A stretch of 64,000 bases of DNA from Rhizobium anhuiense (GTDB lineage Bacteria > Pseudomonadota > Alphaproteobacteria > Rhizobiales > Rhizobiaceae): the NCBI RefSeq assembly GCF_003985145.1, contig NZ_ML133522.1, positions 806,001 to 870,000 on the forward strand, given 5' to 3'. The notes below the pieces were generated by a model that made no database searches, was not told where the DNA came from, and saw only the letters and a list, made by a program, of their open reading frames with translations. The position numbers and the translations under genes were made by a program. Shown here in pieces: positions 8,497-16,808 of this stretch (the stretch's first letter is position 1; each line of letters opens with the position of its first letter).

Positions 8497-9446
8497 TTGC
8501 GGACGGCTCCGAAGGTGATGCCGCGCAGCAACTGCTTGCGCAGAAGAATGGTGAAGACGAGGATGGGGATCAGGAAGATCGTCGTGCCCGCGGCGACCGC
8601 CGGCCAGTCCTGCCCGCCTTCGCCGATGATCGTCGGGATGAAGGGCGGCGCGGTCTGGGCCTCGCCCGAGGTCAGAAGGGCGGCGAAGGCATATTCGTTC
8701 CAGGCGAAGATCAGGCAGAAGATCGCCGTCGCGGCAATGCCGGTGGTCGCCTGCGGCAGCACGACCTTTCGGAAGGCCTGCAGCCTCGTATAGCCGTCGA
8801 TCATCGCCGCTTCCTCGTATTCGCGCGGGATCTCGTCGATGAAGCCCTTCAGCAGCCAGACGGCAAGCGAGACGTTGACGGCGGTGTAGAGCAGGATCAT
8901 GCCGAGCGCTGTGTCCGACAGGCCCAGCTCGCGGTACATCAGGTAGATCGGAATGGCGACGGCGATCGGCGGCATCATGCGTGTCGACAGGATGAAGAAC
9001 AGCAGGTCGTCGGCGAGCGGCACCTTGAAGCGTGAGAAGCCATAGGCGGCAAGCGTGCCGAGGAAGACCGCCAGGAAAGTGGAGCCGAAGGCGATCACCA
9101 GCGAATTGACGAAGCGCGGCAGGAAGTTCGACGGGCCGGCGATCACCATGTTGCGCTTGCGCGTCACCTCATCGCAGGCTCCGACCGGCGCCGGCAGCGA
9201 GGCGATATAATCAGGCGTTTGCCGGGTGCGCGTCGTGAACAGGTTGCAATAGCCTTCGAGCGACGGCGTGAAGACGATCTTCGGGGGATAGCTGATCGAA
9301 TCCGGCGGCGACTTGATGCTGGTCAGGAAGATCCAGACGAGTGGGATGAGGGTGATCAGCGCGTATAGGACGACGATGGTGCCGGCGATGCGCTTGCTGG
9401 AAAGGCTCGGTTCGACGACCGAATGGGCGGAGTTGGCGGCGCTCAT
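8493..9446 (-). CDS. Carbohydrate ABC transporter permease, MalG type
   Basis: A 317-aa inner-membrane permease with about six membrane segments and the EAA loop EYEEAAMIDGYTRLQAFRKV, which docks the ATPases. A periplasmic insertion (about residues 75-110) follows the first helix. It overlaps the upstream permease and the downstream small membrane-protein gene by 4 bp each. Family membership is clear; the substrate is not visible, but the DHA kinases downstream suggest a triose, glycerol-like polyol or short sugar alcohol. Confidence 0.92.
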   Translation of the reverse strand: MSAANSAHSVVEPSLSSKRIAGTIVVLYALITLIPLVWIFLTSIKSPPDSISYPPKIVFTPSLEGYCNLFTTRTRQTPDYIASLPAPVGACDEVTRKRNMVIAGPSNFLPRFVNSLVIAFGSTFLAVFLGTLAAYGFSRFKVPLADDLLFFILSTRMMPPIAVAIPIYLMYRELGLSDTALGMILLYTAVNVSLAVWLLKGFIDEIPREYEEAAMIDGYTRLQAFRKVVLPQATTGIAATAIFCLIFAWNEYAFAALLTSGEAQTAPPFIPTIIGEGGQDWPAVAAGTTIFLIPILVFTILLRKQLLRGITFGAVRK

Positions 9447-10405
9447 CGTTGCTTCACCTTGTTCAATGCCTTGACGTAGATGTTGGCGAGGCCAAACACC
9501 GCGACGAAGAGGATGATGGCGAAGGCCGAGGCCCGGCCGGTCGCCCAGCTTTCGAAGGCCGCGCGTTTCAGCGTGATCGAAGCGACTTCGGTGACCGAGC
9601 CGGGCCCGCCGCCGGTGAGCAGCGTCACCATGTCGAACATCTTGAAATTCTCGATGCCGCGGAAGAGCACGGCGAGCATGATGAAGGGCAGGGCCATCGG
9701 CACGGTGATCGACCAGAACTGGCGCCAGGGCGAAGCGCGGTCGACCTCGGCCGCCTCATAGATATAATCGGGGATGGAGCGCAGGCCGGCGAGGCAGATC
9801 AGCATCACATAGGGCGTCCACATCCAGGTATCGACGATGATGATCGCCCAGGGCGCCAGAGTGACGTTGCCGAGCATCTGGATCTCCGATGTCGGAATGC
9901 CTGATATCAGCGACACGGCATAGGCAAAGAGGCCGATCTGCGGCTCGTAGAGAAAGCGCCAGAAATTGCCGACCACGGCAGGCGACAGCATCATTGGAAT
10001 CAGGATGATCGTCGTCCAGAAGGCATGGCCGCGAAACTTGCGGTCGATCAGATAGGCCAGCGTGAAACCGATCACCGTCTGCAGCACGATCGTCCAGAAG
10101 ACGAAATGCGCGGTGGTCTGCATCGCAAACCAGATGTCGGGATCGTTGAGGACGCGCTGGTAATTTCCAAGGCCGACGCCCTGGACCGGCGCATTCGGCC
10201 GGTTGGCGCGGTAATTGGTGAAGGAGAGATAGACCGCCCAAAGCAGCGGGAAGATGTTGATCGCCAGCAGCAAGGTGATGGCCGGTGCAATGAACAGCCA
10301 GGCGATCGCCCTGTCGGAGAGCCCGCGGACGCGCCGGGCGACCGAGACCGGCGTTGCCCTTGCTGTTGCGTCGGCTGCCTTCTCGACGATGGAGGAATGG
10401 GACAT
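9443..10405 (-). CDS. Carbohydrate ABC transporter permease, MalF type
   Basis: A 320-aa permease with six predicted membrane segments and EAA loop YEAAEVDRASPWRQFW. I choose the ATG that begins MSHSSIVEK; a GTG at 10531 would add 42 arginine/proline-rich residues that look like read-through of the intergenic hairpin. With this start, 129 bp separate it from the binding-protein gene. Confidence 0.9.
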   Translation of the reverse strand: MSHSSIVEKAADATARATPVSVARRVRGLSDRAIAWLFIAPAITLLLAINIFPLLWAVYLSFTNYRANRPNAPVQGVGLGNYQRVLNDPDIWFAMQTTAHFVFWTIVLQTVIGFTLAYLIDRKFRGHAFWTTIILIPMMLSPAVVGNFWRFLYEPQIGLFAYAVSLISGIPTSEIQMLGNVTLAPWAIIIVDTWMWTPYVMLICLAGLRSIPDYIYEAAEVDRASPWRQFWSITVPMALPFIMLAVLFRGIENFKMFDMVTLLTGGGPGSVTEVASITLKRAAFESWATGRASAFAIILFVAVFGLANIYVKALNKVKQR

Positions 10406-10462
10406 AGTCAAGTTTTCACCTGGTCTTATTGGGGTACGGGGTCTTTTGGCATATGGCAGATC

Positions 10463-10497
10463 TGGCGGCCCGGCTCGTCTGCCGATCCGGGCCGCCA
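10463..10497 (-). terminator. Intercistronic GC-rich stem-loop after the binding-protein gene
   Basis: An 11-bp perfect inverted repeat (arms TGGCGGCCCGG and CCGGGCCGCCA) with a 13-nt loop lies in the 129-bp gap between the binding-protein gene and the first permease gene. There is no U-tract. Such structures are known to partially stop transcription or protect the upstream mRNA end, which lets the binding protein be made in excess over the membrane parts. Confidence 0.6.
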
Positions 10498-10534
10498 TCC
10501 TGGCGAGGATGACACGCAACAGTGATGCCACGCG

Positions 10535-11860
10535 CTAGATCTTGCCGTCGTCCTTGAAGACGTCGCCCCAATCCTTCACCAGACCGTCCAGCGCTTCCTT
10601 GGCGGTGCCGTTGCCGGCGACCACGTAGTTGTGGACGCGTTTCTGCATGGCCTGCAGCAGTGAGGCGTAGCTCGGCTCAGCCCAGAAGTCCTTGACGATC
10701 GCCATCGAGTCCAGGAAGGCTTGGGCATAGGGCTGGCTCTTGGCAAAGCTTGGCGCGTTGACGACGGAGTTCAGGCAGGAAAAGCCGCCGAGTTCCCACC
10801 ATTTGGCCTGCACATCAGGCTGGGCGAACCACTTGATATATTGCAGGGCGGCGTCGCGCTTGTCGGAGTAGGAGACGACCGAGATGCCCTGGCCGCCGAG
10901 CTGGGCGAAATGCGCCTTTTCGGCTGGATTTGGGAAAAAGCCGATCCTGTCGCCGCCGACCTTTTCGTCCTTATAGAGGCCGGGCCAGGTGAAGGCGAAG
11001 TTCATCTGCATGGCGACCTGGCCGGATTTGAAGGCATCGGCGGATTCGACCATGTAGACGTTCGAGCTGCCGGGCGGGGTGCAGCAATCATAGAGGGATT
11101 TGTAGAATTCGAGGCCCTTGACCGCATCGTCCGAGTTGACGAAACCTTCCATGTCATAGGGCTTCTTCGGATTGTCGTACTGGAAGCCCCAGTCATAGAG
11201 GACGTTGGTCACGCCCATGGTTATGCCTTCGGAGCCACGTTCGGTATAAATCGAGGCGCCATAGACGGTCTTGCCGTCGATTTCACGCTTCTGGAAGAAT
11301 TCGGCGATCTGCTTCAGCTGATCGTAGGTCTTCGGCGCTGCAAGATCCCAACCGTATTTTGCCTTGAATTCCTTCTGCAGTTCCGGCTTCTCGAACCAGT
11401 CCTTGCGGTAGGTCCAACCGACGACGTCGCCCATGGCGGGCAGTGCCCAGTAGTTCGGGGTGTTCTTCGGCCATTCCGAGTAGCCGACGACCGTCGCCGG
11501 CACGAAGTCATCCATCTTGATGCCTTCCTTGTCGAAGAAGTCGTTGAGCTTGACGTAGTGGCCGTTCTCGGCCGATCCGCCGATCCACTGGCTGTCACCG
11601 ATGATGAGATCGCAGAGCTTGCCATGGGAGTTCAACTCGTTGAGGAAGCGGTCGGCATAACTCGTCCACGGAACGAATTCGAACTTCAACTGCGTGCCGG
11701 TTTTGGCGGTGAAATCCTTCGACAGCTCGACCAGCGCATTGGCGGGGTCCCAGGCGGCCCAGCACAGCGTCAGTTCATCGGCTTTGGCGAGATTGGGCAA
11801 TGCCGACGACATGACGAATGCCGTGGCCAGCCCCAAAAGGGCTTTCGATGTTTTCTGCAT
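10535..11860 (-). CDS. ABC transporter extracellular solute-binding protein
   Basis: A 441-aa periplasmic binding protein (SBP family 1). The start is the ATG with GGGAGGAACTT in front, giving a clear signal peptide (MQKTSKALLGLATAFVMSSA, cleavage after LAKA). The mature part begins DELTLCWAAWDPANALVELS, typical of carbohydrate-binding proteins. It is the first gene of the operon that runs to dhaK. Its ligand probably feeds dihydroxyacetone kinase, directly or after oxidation by an enzyme encoded elsewhere. Confidence 0.93.
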   Translation of the reverse strand: MQKTSKALLGLATAFVMSSALPNLAKADELTLCWAAWDPANALVELSKDFTAKTGTQLKFEFVPWTSYADRFLNELNSHGKLCDLIIGDSQWIGGSAENGHYVKLNDFFDKEGIKMDDFVPATVVGYSEWPKNTPNYWALPAMGDVVGWTYRKDWFEKPELQKEFKAKYGWDLAAPKTYDQLKQIAEFFQKREIDGKTVYGASIYTERGSEGITMGVTNVLYDWGFQYDNPKKPYDMEGFVNSDDAVKGLEFYKSLYDCCTPPGSSNVYMVESADAFKSGQVAMQMNFAFTWPGLYKDEKVGGDRIGFFPNPAEKAHFAQLGGQGISVVSYSDKRDAALQYIKWFAQPDVQAKWWELGGFSCLNSVVNAPSFAKSQPYAQAFLDSMAIVKDFWAEPSYASLLQAMQKRVHNYVVAGNGTAKEALDGLVKDWGDVFKDDGKI

Positions 11861-11903
11861 AAGTTCCTCCCAGAACCAAGGGCCGGCTCCCCGCCGGCGT
11901 CGC

Positions 11904-11991
11904 ATGCTCACCCGTTTCAGAAAATGCTCACATGAACTCCTCAATCATCATGTTTAGCAATATGTTTAGTGAAAACTATTTTTATAAACAT
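11904..11991 (-). promoter_or_regulatory. Repeat-rich control region of the ABC/Dha operon
   Basis: Upstream of the binding-protein gene, ATGTTTAG occurs twice as a direct repeat 12 bp apart (11950, 11962) and once inverted as ATAAACAT (11984-11991), within an AT-rich stretch in otherwise GC-rich DNA. ATGCTCAC occurs twice 20 bp apart (11904, 11924). Spacing near one or two helical turns suggests operator half-sites. I cannot name the regulator. Confidence 0.5.
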
Positions 11992-12188
11992 TGCAAGCGG
12001 CAATCGTTGCTGCAGTGCACAGCTGTCGCGCCCACCCGGCAGCGACTTTCTGGGCGCAATCTTTTCCGCGAAATCGGGAAATTTCTCCGCAAGCGTACCA
12101 AAGCAGCGACATCTGGCCTCGCTGCGACATCGATCGCCCGATATGGATTGTGCGCCGCTCCTGTTTTTCCCCGGAGCGGATCAGGCTT

Positions 12189-12213
12189 GGCCTCGCTTCG
12201 GCGGGGCCTTTTT
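12189..12213 (+). terminator. Rho-independent terminator with TTCG tetraloop
   Basis: GGCCTCGC - TTCG - GCGGGGCC followed directly by TTTTT. All eight pairs form (one G-U). It is oriented on the plus strand, yet no plus-strand protein gene ends upstream of it, so it either ends a small RNA that starts in the AT-rich region near 11990 or attenuates a leader of the MFS gene. Confidence 0.75.
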
Positions 12214-12427
12214 CTTGAATCCTTTCTGAGGATCGATGTCGGCCGCCGTCCGGCCCTATCGGGAATATTCCTGCGCAGTGCGAGATTTAGCCTTTCCGGC
12301 CGGCTGCAACGGGCGTATTCAGCCAGTGCGCGGCTTTCCATGTCCGCGCGCCTCCGCGCGGCAGATCTCCGATCGGCTTCCTTCCCGTTTCCCTGCCGCG
12401 TCATCCGGAATTTTCATTGGCAGATCG

Positions 12428-13873
12428 ATGACCACGGCAGAGACGAGCGAGAACGGGCAAGAGGCGGCGAGCGGCCGCCAGGCGAAAATCGTGGCGCTGG
12501 TCGTTGCCGTTTCCTTCTTCATGCAGATCCTCGACGGCACGATCGTCACCACCTCGCTGCCGCAGATGGCGGCAAGCTTCGGCGTGCAGCCGGTGTCGAT
12601 GAGCATCGGCATCACCGTCTACATGCTGACGATGGCCGCTTTCATTCCGCTGTCGGGCTGGCTCGGCGATCGGTTCGGCGCGCGCCGTATCTTCCTGATG
12701 TCGATTGCCGTTTTTACCGGCGCCTCGCTGTTCTGCGGGCTCTCTGGCAGCCTTGCGGAATTCGTGCTGTGGCGCGCCGTCCAGGGGGCGGGCAGTGCGC
12801 TGATGACGCCGGTCGGGCGCATCATCGTGCTCAAGAATGCCCGCAAGTCGGAACTGGTGCAGGCGATCGCGCTGATCACCTGGCCGGCGCTGACGGCGCC
12901 GGTGATCGGCCCGGTGCTCGGCGGCTTCATCACCACCTATGCCAGCTGGCACTGGAACTTCCTCATCAACATCCCGATCGGCATTCTCGGCATGGTGCTG
13001 GTGCTGCGCTTCGTGCCTGAGCAGCGCGAGAGCAATCCCGGCCGGCTGGATCTGGTGGGCTTCGTCCTCAGCGCTGCGGGATTGACCTTCCTGCTTGCCG
13101 CGTTGGAGCTTTCGGTCAAATGGGACGGCGGTCTCTTGCCGATCATTTCAATGCTGGCGGCGGGCATCGTGCTTTCGGTCATGGCGACTCGGCATTTTCT
13201 CGCCGTCGACAATCCACTGCTCGACCTTTCGGCCTTCCGCATCCAGACTTTTTCGATGTCGACGCTGTCGGCGGGCACGGCTTGCCGGATGGCCATCAAC
13301 GCGACGCCGTTCCTACTGCCTCTGCTGTTCCAGCTCGGCTTCGGACTGAGCTCGATTGCCGCCGGCACCTATCTGCTCGTCTATTTCCTCGGCAATTTCA
13401 GCATGAAGGCGGTGACGACGCCGCTGCTGCGGTTCTTCGGCTTCCGCACCGTGCTCGGGGTCAATGGGTTGATCGCGGCGCTTTCGATTGTCGGCTGCGG
13501 CTTCCTTTCGCCGGCGACGCCGCCGTTTTTCATCCATGCGCTGCTTTTTCTCGCCGGCCTGTCGCGGTCGATGGAATTCACCGCGCTGAACACGCTGGCT
13601 TTTGCCGATATCGGCCCGGCGCAGCGAAGCTCGGCCTCGACGCTGTCGAGCATGCTGCAGCAGGTGTCGATGCTGCTCGGCGTGGCGGTGGCGGCGGCAG
13701 TGCTCAATATCGCCTCGGCTCTCAGGGGCACCGACAATCCCGTTCTTGCCGATTTTCGCTGGGCTTTCGTCGTGGTCGGCGCGATCGGCATCGTCTCGTC
13801 GCTACGCTTCCTGCAATTGCCGGTGGAGGCGGGGGCCGAAGTATCCGGCCATCGGAAATTCCAGAAAAATTAG
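12428..13873 (+). CDS. MFS drug/solute exporter, EmrB/QacA (DHA2) type
   Basis: A 481-aa major facilitator protein with about 14 membrane segments. The first helix contains QILDGTIVTTSLP, the motif typical of DHA2 drug:H+ antiporters, followed by the loop GWLGDRFGARRIF (motif A) and GPVLGGFI (motif C). I use the ATG beginning MTTAETSENG; upstream in-frame starts add 64 residues with no family character. No HlyD-type adaptor is adjacent. Substrate unknown. Confidence 0.9.
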   Translation: MTTAETSENGQEAASGRQAKIVALVVAVSFFMQILDGTIVTTSLPQMAASFGVQPVSMSIGITVYMLTMAAFIPLSGWLGDRFGARRIFLMSIAVFTGASLFCGLSGSLAEFVLWRAVQGAGSALMTPVGRIIVLKNARKSELVQAIALITWPALTAPVIGPVLGGFITTYASWHWNFLINIPIGILGMVLVLRFVPEQRESNPGRLDLVGFVLSAAGLTFLLAALELSVKWDGGLLPIISMLAAGIVLSVMATRHFLAVDNPLLDLSAFRIQTFSMSTLSAGTACRMAINATPFLLPLLFQLGFGLSSIAAGTYLLVYFLGNFSMKAVTTPLLRFFGFRTVLGVNGLIAALSIVGCGFLSPATPPFFIHALLFLAGLSRSMEFTALNTLAFADIGPAQRSSASTLSSMLQQVSMLLGVAVAAAVLNIASALRGTDNPVLADFRWAFVVVGAIGIVSSLRFLQLPVEAGAEVSGHRKFQKN

Positions 13874-13883
13874 CTTGGCCTGC

Positions 13884-13908
13884 GGAACCAATCGGGCCAC
13901 TCGGCGTT
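13884..13908 (+). promoter_or_regulatory. Candidate sigma-EcfG (general stress) promoter
   Basis: GGAAC - 16 nt - CGTT matches the -35/-10 pattern recognised by the alphaproteobacterial general stress sigma factor EcfG. It lies 245 bp upstream of the receiver-HWE kinase start with no gene between. The long leader is a weakness. Confidence 0.5.
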
Positions 13909-14152
13909 TATGAATCTTACTTCAGGGTTCTCGTTTCCCAGCCTCTTTCAACGGTTTCCATGGGATCCTCCCCAGGGCCAGGGTCATGTTCTGAAAATGC
14001 CGGCTGCCCGACATCCTCTTCCGCGCCGCCTGCGACAAGAGCGAGGGATAACCGCTGTTTACCCCAGGCGGTCAATGCAATACGACATTGCCATGCGGAC
14101 GACTCGGACGCTTGCGGGCGTTCGTCGCTCAGAGAGAACGCCGGGAGACGGA

Positions 14153-15217
14153 ATGAGCAATTCTAGCGGCGATGCGGATGCCCTGATCCACATCCTCTAT
14201 ATCGACGACGACGAGGAGCTTGCCCTGCTGATGCAGAAGAACCTGCTCCGGCGCGGCTTTTCGGTGGAGTGGGCTGAGAATGGCGCTGCCGGCCTTGCGA
14301 GACTCGGCGAAGGCGGCATCGATGCCGTCGTGCTCGATCATGTCCTGGCTGACGAGACCGGCCTCGACATTTTGCCTTGCATTGCGGCGATGCCGGATCA
14401 TCCGCCGGTCATCTATGCGACGGGTTCGGACGATACCAGCATCGCGGTTGCGGCGCTGAAGGCCGGCGCCGATGACTACATGCTCAAGGAGATCTCAGCC
14501 GATTATTTCGACCTGCTGGCCGCTGCCCTCGAACAGGCGCTGGAGCGGGCGCGTTTTCGCCGCGAAACGGCGCAGGCGCAGGAGGTGATCCGCCAGCAGC
14601 GCGACCTTGCCGAGATGCTGCTTACCGAAGTCAACCACCGGATCGCCAACAGCCTCGGCCTGGTCGGCGCGCTAATCCGCATGCAGTCTTCGATGACCAA
14701 GGACCAGGTGGCGATCGATGCGCTGCATGAAACGCAGATGCGCATCAACGCCATCGCCAGCGTGCACCGCCGGCTCTACACCAACCGGCAGGTCGGCTCG
14801 GTGCAGGTCGACGAATATCTGAACAGCCTGCTCACCGAACTCGAAGCCTCGATGCGCGACGACAAGCGGCCACACCGCATCGTGCTTACCGCTGAGCCGG
14901 TCAATCTGGCGACCGACAAGGTGATCACGCTCGGGCTGATCGTCAGCGAGCTTGTCACCAATGCCTTCAAATATGCCTATCCGGATAGCGTGCCGGGCGA
15001 GATCCGCGTCCTCGTCGACCAAACGGACGAGACATTGCGCGTCATCGTCGAGGATGACGGCGCCGGTTTCGACCCGTCGAGCCCGGCCAGAGGAACCGGC
15101 CTCGGCACGCGCATTCTGACGGCCATGGCCGCGAGTTTGAAATCGGATTTCGCTTATGATCCCGGGCATGACGGCACCAAGGCGACATTGGTGTTTTCGT
15201 TGCATGAGGGGAAGTAG
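14153..15217 (+). CDS. Receiver-HWE/HisKA_2 histidine kinase (orphan)
   Basis: A 354-aa cytoplasmic protein: receiver domain (residues 12-130, acidic pocket Asp18-20, phosphoacceptor Asp62, Lys in YMLKE), then a dimerisation helix with H-box TEVNHRIANSLGL (His162) and an HATPase domain (SELVTNAFKYAYP; G-box DDGAGF). The H-box and N-box are of the HWE/HisKA_2 type common in rhizobia and related to general-stress kinases. The start has GGGAG in front. Having the receiver first suggests it is switched by an upstream kinase. No partner regulator is adjacent. Confidence 0.9.
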   Translation: MSNSSGDADALIHILYIDDDEELALLMQKNLLRRGFSVEWAENGAAGLARLGEGGIDAVVLDHVLADETGLDILPCIAAMPDHPPVIYATGSDDTSIAVAALKAGADDYMLKEISADYFDLLAAALEQALERARFRRETAQAQEVIRQQRDLAEMLLTEVNHRIANSLGLVGALIRMQSSMTKDQVAIDALHETQMRINAIASVHRRLYTNRQVGSVQVDEYLNSLLTELEASMRDDKRPHRIVLTAEPVNLATDKVITLGLIVSELVTNAFKYAYPDSVPGEIRVLVDQTDETLRVIVEDDGAGFDPSSPARGTGLGTRILTAMAASLKSDFAYDPGHDGTKATLVFSLHEGK

Positions 15218-15599
15218 GGTTTGTGCAGCCTAAAGGCTTGCCGGCCGATCTTTTCTTGAAATGTTGTGCGCCCTGAAGCAGCTCCAGAGCGCGATGATCT
15301 GTTTACGGTCGACCCGCGGCGGGCTCGGGAAGAAGTCTGCCCCGCAGCAGCCAGATCCTGCCGGATACGATCTCGCGGTCGGATAGCCGTAAGCTATGCT
15401 ATATCCGACACCTGTCGCCAAAGCCTGCTTTCTTTCGCTGCGCTCGGACGGCCTGTGCGGGACGTGACTCCTATCCATGCCTGCGCAACGATCGCTTTCA
15501 AAGCATACAGATATTACGTGATGCTACAGGCGCCGCTGCGACCCAGCTGCTAGTATTCCGGCTCCGAAGCCTCCTCCTGGGCGATTGCTGGATGCGTGA
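15218..15599. other. 382-bp intergenic region
   Basis: No gene is evident. The last 90 bp hold the FixJ-type motif and -10 of the hydrolase operon (listed separately). A short inverted repeat (GTCGGATAG / CTATATCCGAC, near 15374-15401) is visible. The rest shows nothing I can interpret. Confidence 0.5.
15514..15556 (+). promoter_or_regulatory. NTACGNNATNCTAC motif and -10 of the hydrolase-MscS operon
   Basis: TTACGTGATGCTAC (15514-15527) lies 37 bp (start to start) before TAGTAT (15551-15556), which would place transcription start about 35-40 nt upstream of the ATG at 15600. The same motif and the same 37-bp offset occur in front of the FixL-like kinase gene and the DUF3302 gene, so I read it as an activator site replacing the -35 box. 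Confidence 0.6.
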
Positions 15600-16808
15600 A
15601 TGGCAAAGCGTAGCGTGGCTCTTTTTCTTCTTCTAACGAGTTGCGGGCATCCGGGCGGCGTGATGACACCCGTTTCAATTTCATCGACGCCGCCAACATC
15701 AAGGGTCGACATGCTGGTTGCGACCACGCGCGAGCCTTCCGGAAGCCCGGCCACACTCTTCAACGGCGAGCGCAGTTCCAAGCCACATCTGACCCAGATC
15801 TCCATTTCAATCCCGGCAAAGCGTGAAGCCGGCACGGTTCAGTGGCCTAAACGCCTTCCCCCCGATCCCGCCACCGACTTTGCCGTGACGAACGTTCAGC
15901 AGATCGACACCGTCGCGCAAGGCCGCGTCTGGTTCCGACAGCACGTGAACGGCGGGCATGCACTCGTCTTCATTCATGGCTTCAACAACACCTATGAGGA
16001 TTCCGTCTTCCGGCTGGCGCAGATCGTGCACGACAGCAAGATGCAGGCGACGCCCGTCCTGTTCACCTGGCCGTCACGAGCGGAAATCACTGCCTACCAG
16101 TACGACAAGGAAAGTACGAACTATTCGCGCACGGCGCTGGAGCAGGCGCTTCGCACGCTGGCGGCCGATCCCAACGTCAAGGACATCACCGTCATGGCCC
16201 ACTCTATGGGGACCTGGCTTGCCATGGAATCCCTGCGGCAGATGGGGATACGTGACGGTCACGTCAATTCGAAAATCCACAATGTCATCCTGGCCTCGCC
16301 CGACATCGACATTCAGGTCTTCGCCAAACAATATGTGGAGATGGGCGAACCGCGCCCGAAATTCACGATCTTCGTCTCCCAGGATGACAAGGCTCTTGCA
16401 GTCTCCAGCTTTCTCACCGGACGTGTATCCCGTCTCGGTGCGATCAACCCTGCTGAAGAGCCCTACCGCTCGAAACTGGAAAAGGCCGGCATCACCGCCA
16501 TCGATCTGACGAAGGTGAAGACCAACGACAAGCTCAATCACGGCAAATTTGCGGAAAGTCCCGAGATTGTCCAACTCATCGGCCAGCGCCTTATGACCGG
16601 CCAGACCCTTACCGATTCCAAGATCACGCTGGGCCAGGGCATTACAGCTGTCGTCGGCGGCACGGTGGCAAATATCGGCACTGTAGCGGCCACCGCCGTC
16701 GCGGCGCCGGTTGCGATCATCGAGCAGCCCGTCACGCGGAGGAGGCCGCCACGATCCGCCAACGAGACGCTCGACGGTGACCTGAAACAACAGACGCTGA
16801 CGCAATGA
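15600..16808 (+). CDS. DUF900-type alpha/beta hydrolase, predicted lipoprotein
   Basis: A 402-aa protein with a short hydrophobic N-terminus ending in a lipobox-like LLTSC, so it is probably lipid-anchored. The hydrolase core shows the oxyanion segment VFIHGFNNTYEDS and the nucleophile elbow AHSMGTWLAM with the catalytic serine; SPDIDIQVF and a late His (NHGKF) could complete the triad. This is the esterase/lipase family DUF900. It overlaps the MscS gene by ATGA and is transcribed with it. Substrate unknown. Confidence 0.88.
   Translation: MAKRSVALFLLLTSCGHPGGVMTPVSISSTPPTSRVDMLVATTREPSGSPATLFNGERSSKPHLTQISISIPAKREAGTVQWPKRLPPDPATDFAVTNVQQIDTVAQGRVWFRQHVNGGHALVFIHGFNNTYEDSVFRLAQIVHDSKMQATPVLFTWPSRAEITAYQYDKESTNYSRTALEQALRTLAADPNVKDITVMAHSMGTWLAMESLRQMGIRDGHVNSKIHNVILASPDIDIQVFAKQYVEMGEPRPKFTIFVSQDDKALAVSSFLTGRVSRLGAINPAEEPYRSKLEKAGITAIDLTKVKTNDKLNHGKFAESPEIVQLIGQRLMTGQTLTDSKITLGQGITAVVGGTVANIGTVAATAVAAPVAIIEQPVTRRRPPRSANETLDGDLKQQTLTQ

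Larger units (their letters stand above)
11861..12427. other. 567-bp intergenic region with operator repeats and a plus-strand terminator
   Basis: Non-coding interval between two divergent genes. It holds the operator-like repeats near 11904-11991 and, on the plus strand, a stem-loop at 12155-12179 (CCGCTCC / GGAGCGG) followed by a classical terminator at 12189-12213. No convincing protein is encoded: in-frame extensions of the MFS gene upstream of 12428 are arginine-rich and lack a ribosome site. A small RNA or a leader transcript is possible. Confidence 0.6.

Noticed and set aside
7429..8793. Plus-strand open frame (454 codons) opposite the ABC ATPase genes
   Set aside because: Antisense to conserved Walker motifs and spans several real genes; no ribosome site and composition unlike proteins.
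14129..14401. Minus-strand frame upstream of the HWE kinase as a possible antisense gene
   Set aside because: Overlaps the conserved receiver domain in mirror frame and has no ribosome site.
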